A DNA stretch of 6,535 nucleotides, from contig JAFMSC010000253.1 in assembly GCA_017353825.1 (NCBI GenBank), positions 1 to 6,535 of the forward strand, read 5' to 3'. The notes under the pieces were generated by a model. That model had not been told where the DNA came from and ran no database searches. It was given only the letters and a program-made list of their open reading frames with translations. The DNA comes from Hyphomicrobiaceae bacterium (GTDB lineage Bacteria > Pseudomonadota > Alphaproteobacteria > Rhizobiales > Hyphomicrobiaceae). Positions 1 to 5,141 of this stretch are shown one piece after another; position 1 is the stretch's first letter, and each line of letters begins with the position of its first letter. Made by a program: the position numbers and the translations under genes.

Positions 1-316
1 GCATCTTCAAGCTGAACGCGACGTTATCGAGGCAGTTGAGGTGCGGAAACAGCGCGTAGTTCTGGAACATCATGGCCGTGCCCCGCGCTGTCGGCGGCAG
101 GTCCGTGACGTTGCGGCCGTCGATCAGCAGGTCGCCCTCGGTGATGCCCTCGTGCCCCGCGATCATGCGCAAGGTCGAGGTCTTGCCGCAGCCGCTGGGC
201 CCCAGGAGACAGCAGTAGCCCGCTTTCGGCACTCTGAGGTTGATCGAGTCGACGGCGAGCGTGGCGCCGTAGCGTTTGGTGACAGCGACCAGCTCGACAT
301 CGAAGCGCGGGTCCAT
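1..316 (-). CDS. ABC transporter ATP-binding protein, PotA-like (partial, N-terminal 105 residues)
   Basis: This is the cytoplasmic ATPase subunit that should power the two permeases encoded just before it. The ATG at 314-316 has GGAGG at 321-325, four bases upstream, and the frame stays open to the window edge. Reading the minus strand by hand gives an aromatic A-loop candidate Tyr16, a perfect Walker A GPSGCGKT at residues 39-46, and a Q-loop around Gln85 in MFQNYALFPHL. This last motif is typical of the spermidine/iron/sulfate (PotA/FbpC/CysA) group of importer ATPases. The signature LSGGQ, Walker B, and any C-terminal TOBE domain lie outside the window. It begins 21 nt after the stop of the second permease, so it is the last visible gene of the operon. 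The family assignment is firm, but the transported substrate cannot be read from this subunit. Confidence 0.95.
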   Translation of the reverse strand, partial: MDPRFDVELVAVTKRYGATLAVDSINLRVPKAGYCCLLGPSGCGKTSTLRMIAGHEGITEGDLLIDGRNVTDLPPTARGTAMMFQNYALFPHLNCLDNVAFSLKM

Positions 317-337
317 GCGTCCTCCGGTTGGTTCCGA

Positions 338-1195
338 TCAAGTCGCTCGCCGTGACATCCACTCCCTGCGCCGCTGCAGTCTCAGCAGCACGACGAGGGA
401 GACGCCGATCAGCAGGAACGAGGCGGCCGTCGTGAGCGTGCCGAGGGCGAACAGCATGGGCGTGGTCTGGCTGGAGATCAGCGCGTAGATTTCCAGCGGC
501 AGCGTGTTTCTGGCGCCGATCGTAAGCGTGGTGCGCGCGTATTCGTCGTAGGAGAGGGTGAAGGCGCTCAAACCCACGCCGAGGATGCCCGGGAGCAGGA
601 TGGGCAGCGTGACGTAGCGCAGCCGCTGCCACGGTGTGGCGCCCAGATCGGCGGCGGCTTCCTCCCACGAGCGGTTGAACCGGTTCACGACCGCGAACAT
701 GGTGAGCAGCCCGAACGGCAGCGTCCAGGTGAGCTGCGCGCCCAGTGCCGAGGTGAAGAGGTCAGCCTGCAGCCCGAGGAACTGGAACCCGAGCCCGATG
801 CCGAATCCGACCAGCAGGCTCGGCATGACCAGGCTCGAGACGGCGAGGTAGAAGACCAAGCCGGAGCCCGGGAACGGCCGCCGGTAGGCCAGCCCCGCGG
901 CCACCGATATCAACACGGTCAACAGGCAGACGATGCCGGCAAGCGTCATCGATCGCCAGAACGCCACCGGGATGTTGGCCATCTGGCCCGGCCGCCATAC
1001 ATCGCGGAACCAGTCGAGCGATGGGTCGACGATCGGGAACGTCACGCCCCCATTAGGCCCCTGGAAAGAGAGGGCATAGATCACCAGCATGGGTCCGTAG
1101 AGGAACAGCAGGTAGGCGAAGAAAAGGGCGCCCAGCGCGTAGAAGGTCCACGGCCGGGCGTCGATCGGGTTCTGCCGGACGGGAGCTTCTGCCAT
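338..1195 (-). CDS. ABC transporter inner-membrane permease, PotC-like
   Basis: A 285-residue integral membrane subunit of a type I ABC importer. About six hydrophobic segments are visible, near residues 17-40, 82-104, 111-137, 149-172, 198-220 and 248-272. The cytoplasmic coupling motif (EAA loop) is clear at residues 178-203: EEAAADLGATPWQRLRYVTLP, with the conserved Gly185, which docks onto the ATPase. The end is a short basic tail. Length and layout match PotC, the second permease of spermidine/putrescine-type systems. The ATG at 1193-1195 follows GAGG at 1205-1208 with a 9-nt spacer. Only 14 nt separate it from the stop of the preceding permease, so the two are co-transcribed and probably form the heterodimeric channel. 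The substrate is not evident from the sequence. Confidence 0.95.
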   Translation of the reverse strand: MAEAPVRQNPIDARPWTFYALGALFFAYLLFLYGPMLVIYALSFQGPNGGVTFPIVDPSLDWFRDVWRPGQMANIPVAFWRSMTLAGIVCLLTVLISVAAGLAYRRPFPGSGLVFYLAVSSLVMPSLLVGFGIGLGFQFLGLQADLFTSALGAQLTWTLPFGLLTMFAVVNRFNRSWEEAAADLGATPWQRLRYVTLPILLPGILGVGLSAFTLSYDEYARTTLTIGARNTLPLEIYALISSQTTPMLFALGTLTTAASFLLIGVSLVVLLRLQRRREWMSRRAT

Positions 1196-1209
1196 GGGCG
1201 GCCGCCTCG

Positions 1210-2190
1210 CTATTTCACCAGCTCTTTGCGGACATCAACGATCCGCATCAGGCACCCCACCATGATGGCGACGATGACGACGAGGAGGATGGCACTGGCG
1301 GAGGCCGGCGGGTACTGCATGGCCTGAATCTCGACGGACAGGGCCGAGACGATGGACGCGCTCTGCCCGCCGCTCATCTGCCGGACGATGAAGTAGTCGC
1401 CCATCACCTGCGTAATGACCAGGATCGAGCCCAGCGCTATGCCGGTCTTGCTCAGGGGAATGACGACATGCGCCATGGTCTGCCAGCGGCTGGCGCCGGC
1501 GTCGCGCGCGGCTTCGACCAGCGAACGGTCGATCTTCGACAGCGCGTTGGCGATCGGGCCGATCATCAGAAGCGTGTAGAGATGCACGTAGGCGATGACG
1601 ACCGAGAAGCTGGAGAACAGCAGGAAATCGAGCGGGCGCGAGGTGAGGCCAAGCGCCAACACGGCCTGGTTGAACGCACCGGAGCGGCCGAGGAACGGGA
1701 TCCAGGCGATGGTGCGGATGATGGCGGAGGTGAAGAAGGGGATGGCACAGAGCAGAAAGAAGACCAGCCGGACCTTGCCGCTGCGCACGTGGAAGACCAG
1801 GAAATAGGCGATGTTGAAGCCGAGGAAGAGCGTGATCGCCCACACGATGGCCGCGAACTTGAGCGTGCTGAGGTAGACGCGCAGCGTCGAGGCGCTGGTC
1901 AGCACCTCGCGGTAGTTGTCGAGCAGGAACGCGGGGTAGATGCCGGTGCGGTCGTAGTCGAAGAAGCTCACCGCCAGGAACAGCAGGGTAGGCAGCGCGA
2001 ACAGGACGAGCAGGATGGTCGTCAGAGGCAGGATCTGCAGCCACGACACCGCCCAGCCGGGAAGGCGGCGCGGCCTTGCCCGCGGGACGGGGTCAGACCC
2101 CTCGCGCAGAAGCTCGCGTTCAACTCCGACGCTGGGGGCGCGGGGTCTGATCCCTTCGTTTGCGAGTGCATCCACTACGGCGCCCGTCAC
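1210..2190 (-). CDS. ABC transporter inner-membrane permease, PotB-like, with repeat-encoded N-terminal tail
   Basis: A 326-residue permease subunit of the same importer. Hydrophobic segments lie near residues 51-76, 106-134, 140-163, 187-212, 247-268 and 298-318. The EAA coupling loop at 225-251 (VEAARDAGASRWQTMAHVV onward) has its conserved Gly232. The chosen start is GTG at 2188-2190. It overlaps the rutA stop as GTGA, and AGGAAGG at 2195-2201 precedes it by 4 nt. This start gives a hydrophilic, Arg-rich tail of about 45 residues before the first membrane segment, longer than is usual for PotB. Much of that tail (roughly residues 13-34) is translated from a palindromic repeat. In-frame alternatives are GTG at 2175 and GTG at 2049 (Val48, just after the repeat). 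The latter has no obvious ribosome site but would give a more ordinary PotB length. The function is sure; the exact start is less so. Confidence 0.92.
   Translation of the reverse strand: MTGAVVDALANEGIRPRAPSVGVERELLREGSDPVPRARPRRLPGWAVSWLQILPLTTILLVLFALPTLLFLAVSFFDYDRTGIYPAFLLDNYREVLTSASTLRVYLSTLKFAAIVWAITLFLGFNIAYFLVFHVRSGKVRLVFFLLCAIPFFTSAIIRTIAWIPFLGRSGAFNQAVLALGLTSRPLDFLLFSSFSVVIAYVHLYTLLMIGPIANALSKIDRSLVEAARDAGASRWQTMAHVVIPLSKTGIALGSILVITQVMGDYFIVRQMSGGQSASIVSALSVEIQAMQYPPASASAILLVVIVAIMVGCLMRIVDVRKELVK
2089..2154. repeat. REP-like palindromic element inside the permease gene
   Basis: On the plus strand GGGGTCAGACCCC (2089-2101) and GGGGTCTGATCCC (2142-2154) flank 40 bases. The second arm is the reverse complement of the first with one mismatch in 13. 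The first arm is also a perfect palindrome around a central A, so alternative foldings exist. GGGGTC-A-GACCCC palindromes are, as I recall, common small dispersed repeats in proteobacterial genomes. The span between outer arm edges is 66 nt, a multiple of three, and is read through in frame in the permease. Exact element ends are not known: matching GC-rich sequence continues a few bases on either side. The repeat structure is seen directly. That it is a mobile or dispersed family is inference. Confidence 0.7.
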
Positions 2191-3269
2191 GCGGCCTTCC
2201 TGGCTCTGTCGAGGCAGCGCATCAGCGGCATGATGCGGGTCCCGAACTGCTCCATGCCGATGACGAAATCGTCGAAAGTGAGCATCACGCCCCGCACGCC
2301 CGGCACCGCGGACATCTCGTCCAACATGCGTGCTACGCTGGCGTAGGAGCCGACCAGGACGCCCTGGTTGGTTGGCAGCTTGTCGCCGCCGAGGAGAGCC
2401 CGGCGGTTCGGCTGGGCGTAGATATCGGTCGAGGGGTCATCCTTGGCCTGTGCGTCGCGGTAGCCCGTGGCCTCCAGGTCGGTGCCGTCCTTGTAGTGCT
2501 GCCACTTGGCCTGTGCCGCCGCGTCGGTCTCGTCGGCGATCACCATGGTGAGCACCAGCGCGCCGCAGTCGCGCCCCGTCTCCTTGGTGGCGGCCACGAG
2601 CCTGGCGACGCTCGGGGCCACCGCGGCCGGCTTGTTCTCGCCGAAGCTCGCACAGAAATTGTAGTCGGCATGCTGGGCGGCATAGCGGGTGCCGGCGTCG
2701 CTCTGGGCGGCGCAGATGATGGGAATGCGCGCGCAGGGCACCGGCAGGCAGCGGCAGTCGTCCATCTGGAAGAACTCGCCCTTGAAGTCGGACTGTCCCG
2801 TCTCCCACAGCTCGCGCATGATGGTGACGTACTCGGCGCAGTACTGGTAGCGCCGCTTGTAGTGCTCGGCGCCGGGCCAGATGCCCATCTGCGTATACTC
2901 GCGCCGCTGCCAGCCGGAGATGATGTTTACGCCGAAGCGGCCGTGCGAGATGCTGTCGATGGTGACCGCCATGCGCGCCGCGATCGGCGGCGGCATGGTG
3001 AGCACCGCGCAGGTGGCGAACAGCTGGATGCGGCTGGTCACGGATGCCAGGCCGGCCATCAGCGTGAACGATTCGAGATTGTAGTCCCAGAAACGCGACG
3101 GCCCGCCGAAGCCGTGCAGCTTGATCATGGAGAGGGCGAAATCGAAGCCGAACCGCTCGGCCTTCTCCACGATGGTGCGGTTCAGGTCGAAGGTCGGCAT
3201 GTACTGCGGCGACGTCGTGCTGATCAGCCAGCCGTTGTTGCCGATAGGGATGAAGACGCCAAGCTGCAT
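2187..3269 (-). CDS. rutA: RutA-like flavin-dependent pyrimidine monooxygenase
   Basis: RutA uses FMNH2 and O2 to open the uracil ring between N3 and C4, giving ureidoacrylate. It is a luciferase-fold enzyme known for flavin-N5-oxide chemistry. The 360-residue product (E. coli RutA is about 363) aligns with my memory of E. coli RutA almost throughout. Shared blocks include PIGNNGWLIS (8-17), PQYMPTF (21-27), FDFALSMIK (42-50), NLESFTLMAGLA (64-75), RIQ (80-82), DSIS-GRFGVN (105-115), QSDAG (189-193), VIADETD (243-249), GSYASVARMLDE (307-318) and LTFDDF (330-335). Family FMN contacts appear kept: Ile49-Lys50, Asn115, Glu124, Arg140-Tyr141 and Ser190. The stretch at about 268-301 and the 194-216 region differ, so the substrate could be a related heterocycle. 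The start is ATG at 3267-3269, preceded by GAGG at 3278-3281 with an 8-nt spacer. The gene sits between transporter genes and overlaps the next one by 4 nt. No other rut gene is visible. Confidence 0.9.
   Translation of the reverse strand: MQLGVFIPIGNNGWLISTTSPQYMPTFDLNRTIVEKAERFGFDFALSMIKLHGFGGPSRFWDYNLESFTLMAGLASVTSRIQLFATCAVLTMPPPIAARMAVTIDSISHGRFGVNIISGWQRREYTQMGIWPGAEHYKRRYQYCAEYVTIMRELWETGQSDFKGEFFQMDDCRCLPVPCARIPIICAAQSDAGTRYAAQHADYNFCASFGENKPAAVAPSVARLVAATKETGRDCGALVLTMVIADETDAAAQAKWQHYKDGTDLEATGYRDAQAKDDPSTDIYAQPNRRALLGGDKLPTNQGVLVGSYASVARMLDEMSAVPGVRGVMLTFDDFVIGMEQFGTRIMPLMRCLDRARKAA
2195..2201 (-). promoter_or_regulatory. Ribosome binding site of the PotB-like permease, inside the end of rutA
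   Basis: AGGAAGG on the minus strand lies four bases before the GTG at 2188-2190 and within the last codons of rutA. Together with the GTGA stop/start overlap it supports the long permease start and translational coupling to rutA. The spacing is slightly short. Confidence 0.5.
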
Positions 3270-3277
3270 GCGTAGTA

Positions 3278-3281
3278 CCTC
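3278..3281 (-). promoter_or_regulatory. Ribosome binding site of rutA
   Basis: GAGG followed by eight bases and the ATG at 3267-3269. It decides the start: the frame is open upstream to a possible start at 3329, but that would translate the palindromic repeat and add 20 residues absent from known RutA proteins. The site lies only 5 bases outside the repeat edge at 3287, so folding of the repeat could influence access to it. Confidence 0.65.
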
Positions 3282-3286
3282 GAATT

Positions 3287-3375
3287 GTAGGTTGGGTTGG
3301 GCCCGTAGGGCCGTGACCCAACATGGCATCCGACAGCGTCATGTTGGGTTACGCGCTCGCGCCAACCCAACCTAC
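3287..3375. repeat. Composite REP/BIME-like element between the binding-protein gene and rutA
   Basis: The outer arms GTAGGTTGGGTTGG (3287-3300) and CCAACCCAACCTAC (3362-3375) are a perfect 14-bp inverted repeat. The inner arms ACCCAACATG (3316-3325) and CATGTTGGGT (3340-3349) are a perfect 10-bp inverted repeat around a 14-nt loop. Each half is itself a hairpin-like unit, GGTTGGGT paired with ACCCAAC, so the element reads as two similar units in opposite orientation, the arrangement of bacterial interspersed mosaic elements. GTAGGTTGGGTT/AACCCAACA repeats are, from memory, frequent intergenic repeats in many bacteria. It starts 2 nt after the TAG of the binding-protein gene and fills most of the 108-nt gap. 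It may stabilise the 3' end of the upstream message or reduce read-through. Confidence 0.85.
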
Positions 3376-3377
3376 GA

Positions 3378-4682
3378 CTAGGACGTGATGAACTCGTTCC
3401 AGCGCTTCGTCAGGTAGCGGTCCTCGTCCATCACCGAGTTCCAAACGGCGATGTTGCCGAGCCGTTGATCGATGCTGCCGCCGTCGCGCACGTTGCCGGC
3501 CTTCTCCATGAGCTTCCCGAACGGATTGAGGATATCCGTGGCAGCTGGCTTGCCGCCGTACCAGTAGTCCCACTCGGCCTCGGTCAGGAACTTGCGCGCG
3601 TTCTCGGGCTGGGCCGCGTAATAGCCCTGGCGGGCGATGAAGGCGCCCTGGAATCCGCTCGTGTACCAGGTGAGGTACTCGTAGAAGCAGTCGCGCTTGA
3701 GTCCCTCGACATGCTTCATGACGCCCAGCGTGTAGCCCCAGCCCCGGAAGCCCTCCTTCAACGACTGGTAGGTGCACGGGATGCCGCGCGAGCGCACCGC
3801 GGCCACGGCGGGCGACCACATGGACTGGATCACCACCTCGCCGGCTGCCATCAGGTTCACGGACTGGTCGAACGAGGTCCAAAAGGAGCGGAAGTGACCG
3901 GCCTTCTTGATCTCCATCATGGTGGAGACGGTCTTGTCGATCTCATCCTTCGTCATGTTGCCCTTGTTGCCGTACGTGATGTCGCCGCGGGCCTCCAGCG
4001 CCATCGCCACATCGATGATGCCGATCGTAGGGTTGTCCTGCAGCGCGGCCCGGCCCTTGAAGTCGGGGCTCAGCAGGTCGGCCCAGCTGGTGATCGGACG
4101 CCCGGCGAGATCGGGCCGGATGCCAAGCGTGTCAGCATTGGTGACGGTTGGCACAGCTGTCAGCCATTCGGTCGGCGTTCCCGGCGTCACCTTCTGCCCG
4201 TCAGGGCCGGTCGCATAGAGGATCATGGTCGGCGTGATGCCCTGCTGAGGCGCCTTGCGACCGTCCGAGAATTCTCCCTTGGTGAAGAGCGGCAATGTCT
4301 TGTCCCAGTGCTTCACCTTGGACACCCGGATCGTCTGCAGCACGTTGCGACCGATCAGGTAGCGCATGTAGACGAGGCTGATGTCGGCGCAATCCATCGC
4401 GTTGGACTGCGACAGGAAGCGGTTGAGGAGGTCCGCGTTCTCGCTCGCCTGCATCTGCACCGTGAAGCCGAGGTCCTTGGTCGCCTGCTCGGCGATGGCC
4501 GGAATGGCGGTGACCGGCGGACCGGCATGGCGCAGCACGACGTCCTTGATGTTTTGCGCCCATATCGTGGGGAAGCCGCCGATCGCGCCTGATCCTGCCG
4601 ACGCCCCGAGGACGGCCGCGGCGCCCTTGAGGACACCGCGGCGCGACAGGCCATTGCGCTTCGTCTTGCCGGATCGAGACAT
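3378..4682 (-). CDS. Tat-exported ABC transporter solute-binding protein, PotD-like (family 1)
   Basis: The periplasmic receptor that delivers ligand to the two permeases encoded downstream. The 434-residue precursor begins with a twin-arginine signal: SRRGVLK at residues 13-19, a small-residue hydrophobic stretch at 20-37, and likely cleavage near WAQ (41-43). The mature part has the layout of PotD-type binding proteins. A first lobe is followed by a hinge-like stretch at 197-229 (ITSWADLLSPDFKGRAAL, then DNPTIGIIDVAMAL), and residues 283-320 include VVIQSMWSPAV and KEGFRGWGYTLG. The start is ATG at 4680-4682 with AAAGGTGG at 4688-4695, five bases away. An in-frame start at 4754 would put 24 extra basic residues before the Tat signal, so I reject it. 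The ligand is not determinable here. Polyamine is the family default, but the RutA-like neighbour suggests a pyrimidine or another cyclic nitrogen compound. Confidence 0.93.
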   Translation of the reverse strand: MSRSGKTKRNGLSRRGVLKGAAAVLGASAGSGAIGGFPTIWAQNIKDVVLRHAGPPVTAIPAIAEQATKDLGFTVQMQASENADLLNRFLSQSNAMDCADISLVYMRYLIGRNVLQTIRVSKVKHWDKTLPLFTKGEFSDGRKAPQQGITPTMILYATGPDGQKVTPGTPTEWLTAVPTVTNADTLGIRPDLAGRPITSWADLLSPDFKGRAALQDNPTIGIIDVAMALEARGDITYGNKGNMTKDEIDKTVSTMMEIKKAGHFRSFWTSFDQSVNLMAAGEVVIQSMWSPAVAAVRSRGIPCTYQSLKEGFRGWGYTLGVMKHVEGLKRDCFYEYLTWYTSGFQGAFIARQGYYAAQPENARKFLTEAEWDYWYGGKPAATDILNPFGKLMEKAGNVRDGGSIDQRLGNIAVWNSVMDEDRYLTKRWNEFITS

Positions 4683-4687
4683 GGTCG

Positions 4688-4695
4688 CCACCTTT
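4688..4695 (-). promoter_or_regulatory. Ribosome binding site of the solute-binding protein
   Basis: AAAGGTGG lies five bases before the ATG at 4680-4682 and places the start directly ahead of the Tat signal. This rules out the longer frame beginning at 4754. Confidence 0.65.
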
Positions 4696-4774
4696 GTTGC
4701 GTCGGAGAGCCGCACGGGGCTACGCCGTCGCACGGCGCTCTGGATGCAGCGCATCCTGCGCGCATGCAGACTGA

Positions 4775-4796
4775 TGCTCGCGGAGCGGCGCGAGCA
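4775..4796. repeat. 8-bp inverted repeat in the operon leader
   Basis: TGCTCGCG (4775-4782) and CGCGAGCA (4789-4796) are perfect complements around a 6-nt loop, about 90 nt upstream of the binding-protein ATG. It could be a leader hairpin in the mRNA or a dyad operator for a regulator; nothing in the window decides between these. No T-tract follows it on the minus strand, so it is not a simple terminator. Confidence 0.45.
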
Positions 4797-5027
4797 CTTC
4801 CGTGTTAACGGCTCAACTGGTCCCTACGCTCCAGCAATGACCGTGCCAGTCCGACGCGCGCCGCCGAATGCACGCTCCATGAGCCGAGACGGAAGGCAGG
4901 ATGCCTGCTCACCGGACGAGATGCCCCAGCGGGAGGCGACGGTGCGCCGACCAAGACCCGGTTACGGCTGGTGTCGGAGCTCCGCCTTGCTGCTTCCCAC
5001 GTCGCAAGCGAATCCTGTGCCCGCCGA

Positions 5028-5043
5028 GCGGGCGGCAGCCCGC
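5028..5043. repeat. Short GC hairpin, 6-bp stem
   Basis: GCGGGC (5028-5033) and GCCCGC (5038-5043) pair perfectly around a 4-nt loop. On the plus strand the stem is followed by an A-run, so it does not look like a terminator for the minus-strand cobW. The role is unknown and it may be chance in GC-rich DNA. Confidence 0.3.
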
Positions 5044-5045
5044 CG

Positions 5046-5079
5046 AAAAATCGCGCATGACAAGGGGCAGCGCCCTTGT
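5046..5079 (-). terminator. Weak candidate terminator of the cobW unit
   Basis: On the minus strand, 62 nt past the cobW stop, a perfect 7-bp stem (5060-5066 with 5073-5079, ACAAGGG on the plus strand) encloses a 6-nt loop. A run of five T follows at 5050-5046, nine bases after the stem. The distance from stem to T-run is longer than in good intrinsic terminators, so this is a tentative call. Confidence 0.25.
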
Positions 5080-5141
5080 GCTCGCGGCGACTGCAAACGC
5101 TCGCGCGGGAGCGCTCCGCCGGTTCCCGTTCGGCCCTCGCT

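Larger units (their letters stand above)
4683..5141. other. 459-nt non-coding region upstream of the transporter operon
   Basis: No frame here looks like a gene on its own; the open frames that cross it are extensions of shadow frames from the neighbours. It should carry the 3' end of the cobW transcript and the promoter and leader of the binding-protein operon. It contains three short perfect hairpins (listed separately) and the ribosome site at 4688-4695. I searched the minus strand for a sigma-70-like -35/-10 pair and found nothing convincing. The 5028-5141 part has a repeat-like feel, but I could not assign it. Confidence 0.7.

Noticed and set aside
24..668. 214-residue minus-strand frame spanning the ATPase and second permease
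   Set aside because: It is out of frame with both; the true frames show Walker A, the Q-loop and the EAA loop.
1468..2346. 292-residue plus-strand frame opposite the first permease
   Set aside because: It has very charged, low-complexity composition (Arg, Glu, Asp, Gln) as expected from reading a membrane protein gene backwards, and it spans two real genes.
2160..3275. 371-residue open frame on the plus strand opposite rutA
   Set aside because: It lies antisense to a gene with near full-length RutA similarity. Its product has shadow-type composition rich in Ala, Gly, His, Asp and Val with no recognisable motif.
3270..3329. Longer N-terminus for the RutA-like protein starting at 3329
   Set aside because: The added 20 residues come from the palindromic repeat, and a good ribosome site precedes the ATG at 3269.
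3465..4592. 375-residue open frame on the plus strand opposite the binding-protein gene
   Set aside because: It is a high-GC antisense shadow of a clearly coding minus-strand gene, with no family motif.
4683..4754. Longer N-terminus for the binding protein starting at 4754
   Set aside because: It would place a basic extension ahead of the Tat signal, and the ATG at 4682 has a strong ribosome site.
4775..4900. Possible sigma-70 promoter for the transporter operon
   Set aside because: TTGAGC and TTGCTG boxes occur, but no -10-like hexamer lies at an acceptable spacing; calling one would be a guess.
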